Source: UBA9732 sp052170315
GTDB taxonomy: Bacteria > Spirochaetota > Spirochaetia > Sphaerochaetales > Sphaerochaetaceae
Assembly: GCA_052170315.1 (NCBI GenBank)
Contig: JBQNAT010000006.1
Span: 1-64,000, forward strand
Length of the DNA stretch: 64,000 nt
Direction: 5' to 3'
A program made the position numbers and the translations under genes. Below, piece by piece: positions 1-7,907 of this stretch. Position 1 is the stretch's first letter. Every line of letters begins with the position of its first letter. The notes beneath the pieces were generated by a model. That model had not been told where the DNA came from and did not search any database. It saw nothing but the letters and a program-made list of their open reading frames with translations.

Positions 1-2966
1 TCGTCCCAATAACTTATACTATCTTGAGTCTCAAACCATTTATTATTGGTTTTCTTTCTAGCATTATTATTAGAAATACCATCTATATTCTTTTCTCCAG
101 TTTGAGCAAGTTTCTGGAGTCCAAATGTTAAAAGATATTTTTTTAATGCAGGATATTGGTCTATATCATAATGCCTAGAGGGGAAAGTGGCTATGAGATA
201 TAATCCCGCCCACTCATATGAATATCGTTTTATATCTCTGCCACGAAGAATCGGTCGAATAAGTTCATCAGTTTTCTTGCGTTCATCCTCATCGGCACAA
301 TTGGCAAGTATCTCATTACGTTTTTCTGTTGAGATTATGAACGCTTCATTAAAACCAGTTAACACTCCACGATAGATTTTTATATTCCAATCTTTCAAAG
401 GAGTGCCGACAGCTTCTATCTTTCGTTTAATTGAAGCCTCAATTGGAGACAGGATCACCCAACTGTCAGATGTCTGGAAACTTGAGACTATCTGGTTCTG
501 CTGAACATAATCGCTCAATTTTTTATCTCCAGCTTTAAACACATTCTTCGTGATACAACAATTTGTATTTCCTCTGTTCTTTCCCCTTTCGAATAAGAGA
601 ATATTGGTATCAACAGTGGCTCCAGTAAAGATTTTTTCACCGCCGAGATCAATCAGCATCAAAGGATCAGTGTTCGAAGAGAAAAACGCCCTGAGCTTCT
701 CTCCATAAGCAGCTCTCATCCACTTGTTACTGGTAATGTAACAGAGGCACCCATTCTGTCGTAGATAATTAAATCCCTGCTCATAGAACAGGCAATAAAG
801 GTCCCCTGTTTTGGCAAAAGACTTATAACCACAGTTTTCATATAACCTAGCAAGTTTTCCACCATCTTTTTCCAGCTGGATATAGGGAGGATTACCAATG
901 ACGATATCAAAACCTTCTATCTCACCGAACATCCATTCTATATCAAAGAAGGAACTTGTCTCATTTTGATCATAGGGATTCCAACTTGCAAGCATTTTGG
1001 CATCCTCGGGATTAGAATACTGTTCTTGGACAAGGAGCTTGATCAGCTTCTCCCTCAGTTCCTTATCCTGTCTCCTGAACTCCCTTTTAGCAGATGCGGT
1101 CTTTGCATCAAAATGAAGGCTCCTTATTCCCTGAAGCTTCTTTTTCGTATCTTCAATTTCAGGGTTTTCGAACAATGAAGAACTATCATATACAGATGTT
1201 TTCGTTCTTCCTATCAAGGAATTAGCAGCGACAAATTTTGTCTCAAGGTTAGGAAGTGGGTCTATCCCATAGTTGGCATCAAGACTACTATTCTTTTTTT
1301 GATCACAAATCAATGAAATGAAAAACCTTAACTTGGAGATCTGAACCGCAATAGGTTGAATGTCGATTCCATAGATACAGTTTTTGATGACATGAAGCTT
1401 CACCTGGTAAATGTTGGAACTGTTTCCCAAGCGTTTCTCAATAGAAACAATTCTTTGCAGACATCCCATTGGGAATGCGCCAGAGCCACATGCAGGGTCC
1501 AGAATTCTAATTCTCTCCAAAGCAGAGGCGATTGCTCGTTTAGTAGAATCATCAAGATCGACACTCTCTTCATCGGAAAGCAATGAATTGATTTCGGGCT
1601 CATTCAAAGAAGGAACACTTTTGGAGATGTAATGCTTGATTGACTCATCAACCATGAAATCTACCACTTCCCTCGGAGTATAGAAAGATCCCGAATCCTT
1701 TCTAGCAGTTTCACTTGTTTCCGGATTATATGTGCCAAGGAGATTCTCGAAGACTTTTCCAAGGAGTTCCGGATCCAAAGCAACATCGATTTCTGTTGAA
1801 GTATTCTCCTCAACCGTGAAATTGTAACGGCTCAGCAAGGGAACAATACCCTCATGTCCATCTTTTTCCTCTCCCCAGAACAATACATTTGGCACAAAGG
1901 CCCTTCGTCCCTTCTCCCTGCTGAATCCATCAACATATATCTGCTCATTCTTTCCGTCTGAAGGTCGCGTTTCCAACTTGTCAAGGCATTCAAACATACC
2001 GCCATTCAAGAAAGGAACACCCTTAAACAGCTCGATCACCTCAGATTTCCGGATTTTGAAGAAGCTGCTCTTATTGTCATCGCGGTAATATGAATTAACG
2101 CCATACTGTTCATGTCTTGTAGAAGGATCAACATCGGCAAAAGACCTTTCCTTGATTGGCCTGTTTAACGTAGCGAAAAAGAGATTCTGGATGATGGCAT
2201 TGTAGTAGTTTCCGTTAGATTGGCTTTGAGGATTGAAATCATTAAGAATCTCCTTGATTCTATCTACACTGAAAATCCAGTCTGGAATCAGTTCCTTCTG
2301 CTTAATGAACCATACAAAGATTAGTCGTGTTATCAGCCTGATGATGTTCAATTTGTTGTTCGAATCCGTCAAGCATACATTTGATCCACTGCCTTCTGGA
2401 TATTTTGCGATTGTGACTGCCCAGTCATACCAATTGAACAGTTCCTTGTAGAACTGCTCTGTGACCACATCAATTGCAAACCTTCCCTTAAGGTCATCAG
2501 GATCCTTCACTACACCTTTTTTAAAGAGCATGGATTCCGGGGTGTGTGCCTTACAACCGGGGCCAAGAACAAATGAATATCTCCTTGGATTTGAGAACTT
2601 CCGTACAATCTTGCCGTTATAGTAATCAATGCCAGTTGTGATAAGTGAAAGTCTCCACTGCGGAACAGCCGGATTATGAAACACTACAAGCGCGTTACTA
2701 TATGACTGGGTCTTTTGCATAAGAGAGACTACTTCTTTAGTTAAGGAGACCCTTGGGTCTGTTTTGAACTCATGCTTGAATTCATAAACAATAAGATCCA
2801 GATCTTCAGAATACCCAAGGATAACGGACCCTCCATCCCCGTCCACAAATCTGGTATCTTCGTAGATTGGCTCTGTGTCCGGAACATAATCATATGGCAA
2901 AAAACTCTGCAGGAACTTAACAAAACTGTTACGGTTATATTTTTCCGAAATTGCAAACTGATACAT
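1..2966 (-). CDS. Large N6-adenine DNA methyltransferase, type IIG-like, with nuclease-like N-terminus (3' end cut by window edge)
   Basis: The reading frame is open from an ATG at 2966 to the left edge, so at least 988 residues are visible and the C-terminus is missing. I see the SAM-binding motif DPACGSGAF at residues 490-498, FYTPREVVDF (motif X type) at 428-437, and the catalytic NPPY at 692-695, which together mark an Eco57I/type IIG-like adenine-N6 methyltransferase. The region after NPPY would be target recognition. Near the N-terminus, D55/D57 followed by E62-F-K64 (IVYEFK) looks like a PD-(D/E)XK nuclease core. The start is supported by CGGAG about 8 nt upstream; a nearby ATG at 2970 is in a frame that stops at once. 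It lies 15 nt after the helicase gene, so the two are surely co-transcribed. Whether it cuts DNA, or only methylates as PglX does in BREX, cannot be told from sequence. Confidence 0.88.
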   Translation of the reverse strand, partial: MYQFAISEKYNRNSFVKFLQSFLPYDYVPDTEPIYEDTRFVDGDGGSVILGYSEDLDLIVYEFKHEFKTDPRVSLTKEVVSLMQKTQSYSNALVVFHNPAVPQWRLSLITTGIDYYNGKIVRKFSNPRRYSFVLGPGCKAHTPESMLFKKGVVKDPDDLKGRFAIDVVTEQFYKELFNWYDWAVTIAKYPEGSGSNVCLTDSNNKLNIIRLITRLIFVWFIKQKELIPDWIFSVDRIKEILNDFNPQSQSNGNYYNAIIQNLFFATLNRPIKERSFADVDPSTRHEQYGVNSYYRDDNKSSFFKIRKSEVIELFKGVPFLNGGMFECLDKLETRPSDGKNEQIYVDGFSREKGRRAFVPNVLFWGEEKDGHEGIVPLLSRYNFTVEENTSTEIDVALDPELLGKVFENLLGTYNPETSETARKDSGSFYTPREVVDFMVDESIKHYISKSVPSLNEPEINSLLSDEESVDLDDSTKRAIASALERIRILDPACGSGAFPMGCLQRIVSIEKRLGNSSNIYQVKLHVIKNCIYGIDIQPIAVQISKLRFFISLICDQKKNSSLDANYGIDPLPNLETKFVAANSLIGRTKTSVYDSSSLFENPEIEDTKKKLQGIRSLHFDAKTASAKREFRRQDKELREKLIKLLVQEQYSNPEDAKMLASWNPYDQNETSSFFDIEWMFGEIEGFDIVIGNPPYIQLEKDGGKLARLYENCGYKSFAKTGDLYCLFYEQGFNYLRQNGCLCYITSNKWMRAAYGEKLRAFFSSNTDPLMLIDLGGEKIFTGATVDTNILLFERGKNRGNTNCCITKNVFKAGDKKLSDYVQQNQIVSSFQTSDSWVILSPIEASIKRKIEAVGTPLKDWNIKIYRGVLTGFNEAFIISTEKRNEILANCADEDERKKTDELIRPILRGRDIKRYSYEWAGLYLIATFPSRHYDIDQYPALKKYLLTFGLQKLAQTGEKNIDGISNNNARKKTNNKWFETQDSISYWD

Positions 2967-2981
2967 ACATATACTCCGATG

Positions 2982-5900
2982 TTAAGCGTTTATCTCTTCT
3001 GCAAGCATCACAATCTCCGGTGTTGCCCCAATCAAAGCATCCTTCTCAAGCAATGAGCTTATGTATGCATTGGAGACAAGCTCTTTCAACTGTTTTACTT
3101 CATCAAACCCATCCAAATCTATCTTTTGAATTCTCTTCAAAAGAAAAACCGGGAAAGAATCCAAGTTGGCAACTTTTGAGACAGAATCAACATAGTCATA
3201 ATCAACAGTGCGACCAAGCTTTTTCATCCTGTCTTTAATCAGCTTCAAAACTGCATTCGCCTTCTGTAGATTCTTGCTTTTCGCAGCACTATGCTTAACC
3301 AGCCCGCTTGCAGCTTTCGCAGCCTCATAGCTTTCCCAAAAAGAATCCGAAGTCTCAAAGCCCTCCTCCTCCTTTGTAGTCCTAAAGATTGCCAGCGCCT
3401 GCTGTGGAGGAAGAACATTTGCATCCTCGTTGTCAGATGAGAATCTGAAGGAGTCGCCTCGCCTGGTGAAAAGAAGAACACCATGTTCCAGAATATGACA
3501 ATCATCTGAATCATCATCTCTCTCGGCAGGTACAGCAACCCCCTTTCTTGCAACGCGAATACGTTGAGGTAGCTCAATTGCGGCTTTCAGGATTTCCGGG
3601 TGGTTCTTCTCCACTCCATCCAATTCATTTCTGTATTCCACATCCCATGACACAGAATCCTCTTTGCTGGACTCTTCCGTGAATTGTCTCGAGAGATAGC
3701 CACCAACCGTTTCATCCTCTGTCAATATCTTTGTGTCAGAACCGAGAATGGCCTGAATAAGCTTCATCTTGAAAGTACTGATTTCTGAAGTATGGCTTAT
3801 TGACTCTCCTGTGGTGGTCGGGAAGAAGTTGTAGATATACAATTTGTCGAAAACCTTCTTGTTCATTCGGTTTATTCTCCCAACACGTTGTATCACCCGG
3901 GTGGGATTGTACGGTATATCATAGTTGTATATCGTTCCTGCCCTATGCAAGCTTATACCTTCGGAGATTGCATCGGTTCCAACCAGAACATCATAATCAT
4001 CACACTGATTGGCCTTTGCTCGTCCTGCATCAAAATTAGCCCGGATGGTTTCTCTCCGGGTTGAACCGGTTTGCTTGCCAGTATATGTAATCACGCGGAT
4101 TCCGCGCTTCTGCATTTCACTGCCAAGATAGTCTGATGTGTCCGAAAACTGTGTGAAGATGACAATCTTCCTCCTTGGATACTTTATCAATGAATTCTTT
4201 ACTGCATCACAAATGCTATCCAGTTTCGGGTCTTCAGCGACCTCATTCCATTTGGCAAGATAGTCCTCGAAGAGTTTTATGTCGTCATTTAGATCAGTAA
4301 TAAATTGAGGTGTCAAATCCCACACGTCAATAATCTTCAGTCCTTTATCCTTCTCTTCTGAGAAAGTGTTTTGCAAATAGTCCTCAAAACCGAACAATGA
4401 TCCGTCAAAATCATCACTAAGATCATCGAGCTTGTTGAGGTCAAGCATCTTTCCTTTGTCGTTCAATGGAATCACACGGTATTCTTCGTACCATCGTTTA
4501 AGGTCTTTCATGGATTTTAGGATATTAGTCAAACTCTGAATAAATGCAAACTTTGAACTCTCAAACCTAAAGACGAGCAACTGTCGCATGAAAGAGGCAA
4601 CGTTCCTTTGGCTAATCTTGAAGTTATTCATGTCGAACATCCTTTCATACTTCTTGATTACCGTTTCATTGCCTTTCAGGTAAGAGAGAGGTTGGTATCT
4701 TGCTCCGATGAAACCCTTATTTGTCCCTGTGGGTTCCAACATCTCAAGGGTATTCACATACAAATCTGAGAGAGTTCCAAGATCATATGTCTCCGAAATT
4801 GGAGGAACAACCTTTGCAAAGGATATTTTCTGTGCCTCCAAATCTTCTCTGTATTTGTTTATCTTCAATAGATCTACTCTAGTCCTTCTTATGACAACAG
4901 GATCCAGAATATCTCTGATTCCCATTGCAATCTCATTTGCCCTATCTTCGAACTCCTTATCATCAATGTCATTTGATCTTCTTACCTTCTTCAGTTCCTT
5001 GTATTTGGCAATCAGGTAAGCCATCTGCCTCGCAAGGTCGTTTACAGTCTGTATTGTCGAATGAGTGGGTATTTGGAACAATTTTATTAAAGAGAAGATG
5101 TCTTCAGGTTTGTTGTTGAAAGGTGTCGCCGACAAAAGCAGGACCTTGTTTCCGGCACAAAGCTCATGCAGATTTGCATAATCTTGGGTATCCTCATTTC
5201 TATAGCGGTGAGCCTCATCGATTATGATTAGAAGGTCTTTCGAATCTCCGAAGTCATGGGTCGCCTGCTCAATGAAACCTGGAGTATAGATGACAGAACC
5301 CCTCAAGTAAAAGCTTTGAGCATACGTCTCCCATTCTGATTTCAGATGTGGTGGACAGATGATCAGTGTCCTTTTGACATCACCGAATCGCTCCAGATTG
5401 GCTGCAATCGCAGATGCGATGATACTCTTTCCAAGACCGACAACATCCGCAATGATACAACCGGAATGTTTTCTGACTTTTGAGATTCCTTCAAGAATTG
5501 CATCCGTCTGATACGAAACATCAAAGAACTCAGTGATGCTATCACGGGTTATTTCTTTCGGTGTTAGGATTCTCTCGTCTGTATTGACCGAGAAGAGCTC
5601 ATACAACACCTTTAGATAAACAAGGTATGGAGATGGAACGCTATCCAACCATGTCTTCTTCTGAATCAAACCAAGAAATTCATCCTTGTTGCTTCCATCA
5701 ACAAGAATCACGGAAGATTCCCATAAAGTATCGAATATCTTTCTGGCTTCCTGATAATCATGGTCATCCTGAAGATACACATTAACTTCATTCCTTGCTT
5801 TAAAGCCCTGAACAGAGAAATTACTTGATCCGACGATTACCTTTCCGGTTTCCTCTCCGGAAACGACATCAGCAGTAGCAGAACAGAACAAATACATCTT

Positions 5901-6308
5901 TGAATGGTTTGGTTCCAATGTTTTTCTTACTTCCAGCGTGCCATTAAGAAGCTTCTGTTTAAAAACTCGGAAAGCCTCTTGCGTTTCAGCCGTATCAATT
6001 GCATCGGTTTTTCCAACAACATTGACAACCTGATCAAACCATCTCTTTTGGAGAACGACTTTTGACTCCATTTCCTGGTTTTCTGGGAAATATGTCAAAT
6101 ACTCTCGAATCCTATTAGATACATCAACATCAGCATCCATTCCTACAAGGATTCGCAATGGAATATCGTTCACTTCTTTGTAAATCTGGCCGAATCCTGA
6201 AAAGAAGAAAAAACCGACCAGAAAGTTCAGAGCTTTGGACTGATGGATAAGATTAGTGACTGTAGTAGATAATTCTGTTTCGTTATTGGTGATGAACTTT
6301 GTTGACAT
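2982..6308 (-). CDS. Phospholipase D-like nuclease fused to SNF2/RapA-type DEAH helicase
   Basis: A 1108-residue protein with two parts. The N-terminal part (about residues 1-200) is PLD-like: HSK at 135-137 followed by GSSN at 160-163, matching the HxK...GSxN signature of a single PLD half-site. Next is a superfamily 2 ATPase: GLGKS at 291-295 (Walker A), DEAH at 364-367, LLLSATPFNN, and a C-terminal helicase lobe with DAISEGISL and the arginine-finger motif QRVGRINR (around 800). The extreme C-terminus is not recognised. The ATG at 6308 overlaps the stop of the preceding small gene as TGATG; a GTG at 6311 is an alternative. Such PLD-helicases occur in defence loci, where the helicase moves on DNA and the PLD domain may cut it. 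Role here is inferred from context. Confidence 0.9.
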   Translation of the reverse strand: MSTKFITNNETELSTTVTNLIHQSKALNFLVGFFFFSGFGQIYKEVNDIPLRILVGMDADVDVSNRIREYLTYFPENQEMESKVVLQKRWFDQVVNVVGKTDAIDTAETQEAFRVFKQKLLNGTLEVRKTLEPNHSKMYLFCSATADVVSGEETGKVIVGSSNFSVQGFKARNEVNVYLQDDHDYQEARKIFDTLWESSVILVDGSNKDEFLGLIQKKTWLDSVPSPYLVYLKVLYELFSVNTDERILTPKEITRDSITEFFDVSYQTDAILEGISKVRKHSGCIIADVVGLGKSIIASAIAANLERFGDVKRTLIICPPHLKSEWETYAQSFYLRGSVIYTPGFIEQATHDFGDSKDLLIIIDEAHRYRNEDTQDYANLHELCAGNKVLLLSATPFNNKPEDIFSLIKLFQIPTHSTIQTVNDLARQMAYLIAKYKELKKVRRSNDIDDKEFEDRANEIAMGIRDILDPVVIRRTRVDLLKINKYREDLEAQKISFAKVVPPISETYDLGTLSDLYVNTLEMLEPTGTNKGFIGARYQPLSYLKGNETVIKKYERMFDMNNFKISQRNVASFMRQLLVFRFESSKFAFIQSLTNILKSMKDLKRWYEEYRVIPLNDKGKMLDLNKLDDLSDDFDGSLFGFEDYLQNTFSEEKDKGLKIIDVWDLTPQFITDLNDDIKLFEDYLAKWNEVAEDPKLDSICDAVKNSLIKYPRRKIVIFTQFSDTSDYLGSEMQKRGIRVITYTGKQTGSTRRETIRANFDAGRAKANQCDDYDVLVGTDAISEGISLHRAGTIYNYDIPYNPTRVIQRVGRINRMNKKVFDKLYIYNFFPTTTGESISHTSEISTFKMKLIQAILGSDTKILTEDETVGGYLSRQFTEESSKEDSVSWDVEYRNELDGVEKNHPEILKAAIELPQRIRVARKGVAVPAERDDDSDDCHILEHGVLLFTRRGDSFRFSSDNEDANVLPPQQALAIFRTTKEEEGFETSDSFWESYEAAKAASGLVKHSAAKSKNLQKANAVLKLIKDRMKKLGRTVDYDYVDSVSKVANLDSFPVFLLKRIQKIDLDGFDEVKQLKELVSNAYISSLLEKDALIGATPEIVMLAEEINA

Positions 6309-6502
6309 CACATCGCCCCCTTCTTAGGTCTACCTGTCGGTTTATGTCCAAGCGAACTCTTTATTGTGGCTGTCTCCTCTTCTCCGAGAACGTATTGTTT
6401 GCCGACTCGTGGCAAATTCTTCTTTTGACATACAAGAAGACTCATTGATCTTGAATAACCAAGCATATTGGTGACATAAGCGGATGTATACTGTTTGTTC
6501 AT
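6308..6502 (-). CDS. Small helix-turn-helix DNA-binding protein, possible controller of the defence cassette
   Basis: A 64-residue basic protein. The layout (YVTNMLGYSRS, then KKNLPRVGKQYVLGEEE, then a GRPKKG tail) resembles MerR/excisionase-like winged-helix proteins in which a short helix-turn-helix is followed by an arginine-rich wing; the GRPKK tail resembles an AT-hook. It is the first gene of the leftward cassette and is translationally coupled to the PLD-helicase (TGATG). No Shine-Dalgarno sequence precedes the ATG, which could point to a very short leader or to weak translation. Two inverted repeats sit about 45-75 bp upstream, so autoregulation is plausible. Alternatives are a specificity or accessory subunit of the system. 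Function is inferred only. Confidence 0.6.
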   Translation of the reverse strand: MNKQYTSAYVTNMLGYSRSMSLLVCQKKNLPRVGKQYVLGEEETATIKSSLGHKPTGRPKKGAM

Positions 6503-6546
6503 AGGGAAAATGATAACATAGAATTTATATATCTGAATGAAGAAGA

Positions 6547-6578
6547 TTGGAAATTATTCCAATACTTTTTGTAAGTAT
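6547..6578. promoter_or_regulatory. Two adjacent inverted repeats upstream of the HTH-helicase-methyltransferase operon
   Basis: TTGGAA-ATTA-TTCCAA at 6547-6562 is followed directly by ATACTT-TTTGT-AAGTAT at 6562-6578. Both are perfect 6-bp arm dyads in an AT-rich stretch 45-75 bp before the start of the small HTH gene. They are placed as operators would be. No strong -35/-10 pair was identified on the minus strand here. Confidence 0.4.
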
Positions 6579-6643
6579 CGTCATTATTAACATTTTGCTC
6601 AATTTTTGTTAAGTTTTATCTAAAAAGTTTCAACTAAGAGGAA

Positions 6644-6977
6644 AACTTGAAACATCCGAAGATTGACAACTCCATAAAATCAGTCATTGACACATTCATG
6701 AAGGATGAACCCATATTTGATGATTCAAATCTTCCGTTCTGAAAGGAAGCGAGTTGGAGAATACTGGCAGATGAATAACAGACCCCAGGAGTCCAGAACG
6801 GTTACACCTATAGTCTCAACGTTCTATCCCTACTCAGAGATCAATCCCCTCGGAGACTGGATCGGCGGGCCCGATGTGGACTGTGGAGTGACAAACAGGA
6901 AACTGGGCTTCGACATGAGTGATTCCATCACCGGCGGTGGTCTTCATGGGAAAGATCTCCCAAAGGCCGATGCGTAA
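6644..6977 (+). pseudogene. Decayed remnant of a second, divergent S-adenosylmethionine synthetase (metK)
   Basis: In one frame the stretch reads NPLGDWIGGPDVDCGVTNRK, then GGGLHGKDLPKAD, ending at TAA 6977. This matches the MetK core pattern NPxGxxxxGGPxxDxGxTxRK...GGGxxGKDxxKxD. The preceding part (6644-6742) reads in a different frame as LKHPKIDNSIKSVIDTF and ends at a stop, so at least one frameshift and several stops separate the pieces. No N-terminal ATP-binding part (GAGDQG) or HPDK start region is visible, so this cannot be functional. The intact metK of the window lies at 34963-36006 and is clearly different in sequence here (CGLTGRKIVCDQYGG), so this is not a recent duplicate of it. 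An ATG-initiated 90-residue reading frame can be drawn over it but is only the remnant. Confidence 0.65.
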
Positions 6978-7094
6978 CGTAACACACCGGGCGATATGTG
7001 GTTTGTATCAAAGCCGGTCCACTGAGGCATACATGGGTTGGCCGGGCCGATTTAAGGTTATCGAAACCGATAATATATTGAATATCTGACACGT

Positions 7095-7238
7095 ATGTGA
7101 AAAACTAACTTCAAAACGCAAAAAAGCTCAAAAAGCAAAATCAATTCTGCACATCAGTGATTTGTATTTGAAAAAAATTTTAATAAATATTACAATCATC
7201 ACATATTTTAAAACGAGTTCAGTTGCATGTGAAAAACT
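7095..7238. promoter_or_regulatory. Paired 12-bp direct repeats upstream of rex, possible Rex half-sites
   Basis: ATGTGAAAAACT occurs exactly twice, at 7095-7106 and 7227-7238, flanking the predicted rex promoter. TGTGAAA is the half-site of the known Rex operator (TTGTGAAxxxxTTCACAA), and rex genes are often autoregulated, so these may be operator halves. The matching TTCACA arm is absent, so this is tentative. Confidence 0.3.
7168..7196 (+). promoter_or_regulatory. Predicted sigma-70-type promoter of rex
   Basis: TTGAAA at 7168-7173 and TACAAT at 7191-7196 are separated by 17 bp in a very AT-rich stretch, 57 bp before the rex start codon. The second ATGTGAAAAACT repeat lies about 30 bp downstream of the -10 box, a position suited to repression. 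Confidence 0.5.
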
Positions 7239-7252
7239 GAAAAGGCGGTAAT

Positions 7253-7900
7253 ATGAACAGTGAAATGCTGATAAGAATCACAAGATACTACAGAGCTCTC
7301 AGCAAACTCAGAACCATAGGACTTGAAAGGGTCTTTGCCCACAACCTTGCCGATGCCGCAGGCGTCTCGGCGGCCATTGTCCGTAAAGACTTTTCCCAGA
7401 TTAAGATATACGGACAGAAAAGAGGCGGCTACAACATCATTGAACTCGCAAACATCCTTGGAGAGATACTTGGAAAGGGAGAGCCTGAAAACGTTGTTGT
7501 CATAGGATGCGGACGTATTGGAATGGCGCTAATGCACTACACCGGCTTTGAAACCGACGGCATCAACATCCTTGCAGGTTTTGACAACAACATGTCAGTA
7601 GTCCAGAACAAAGACACACTTATACCGGTCTACCCTATTTCAAAGCTCAATACCTTCGTATCTGAAAATAACATCAGCGCGGCCATAATATCAGTACCGG
7701 AGTCAGCGGCAAAGGATACATACTCTCATATCCTTGAGTGCAATATAAAGGGAATTCTGAACTTCTCGCCCGTTACGCTTAAGCCCATGCCAACGGCAGA
7801 CGGTTCAATGCCTGTAGTTCACAACATAAACATAGGGCTTGAGCTGGAGCAGCTCTTTTATGAAATAAAGTTCCCCAAAAAAGAGCAGAAAACAGAATAA
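7253..7900 (+). CDS. rex: Redox-sensing transcriptional repressor Rex
   Basis: A 215-residue protein covering the full Rex family. The N-terminal winged helix (about residues 1-75) contains RITRYYRALSKL and VRKDFSQIKIYGQKRGGY, typical of Rex DNA recognition. The NAD(H)-binding Rossmann domain follows with VVVIGCGRIGMAL (about 80-92) and ends in the domain-swapped helix LEQLFYEI. Rex senses the NADH/NAD+ ratio and represses fermentative and reductive genes when NADH is low. It is monocistronic; its 3' end is 7 bp from the convergent MATE gene. Targets cannot be listed from this window with confidence. Confidence 0.95.
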   Translation: MNSEMLIRITRYYRALSKLRTIGLERVFAHNLADAAGVSAAIVRKDFSQIKIYGQKRGGYNIIELANILGEILGKGEPENVVVIGCGRIGMALMHYTGFETDGINILAGFDNNMSVVQNKDTLIPVYPISKLNTFVSENNISAAIISVPESAAKDTYSHILECNIKGILNFSPVTLKPMPTADGSMPVVHNINIGLELEQLFYEIKFPKKEQKTE

Positions 7901-7907
7901 AAGCGAA

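Noticed and set aside
3245..3577. 110-codon minus-strand frame inside the helicase gene
   Set aside because: Shadow frame within a clear long coding region, without ribosome site.
6705..6977. 90-residue gene upstream of rex
   Set aside because: Only the second part resembles anything (MetK core) and the first part is out of frame relative to it, so it is treated as a pseudogene.
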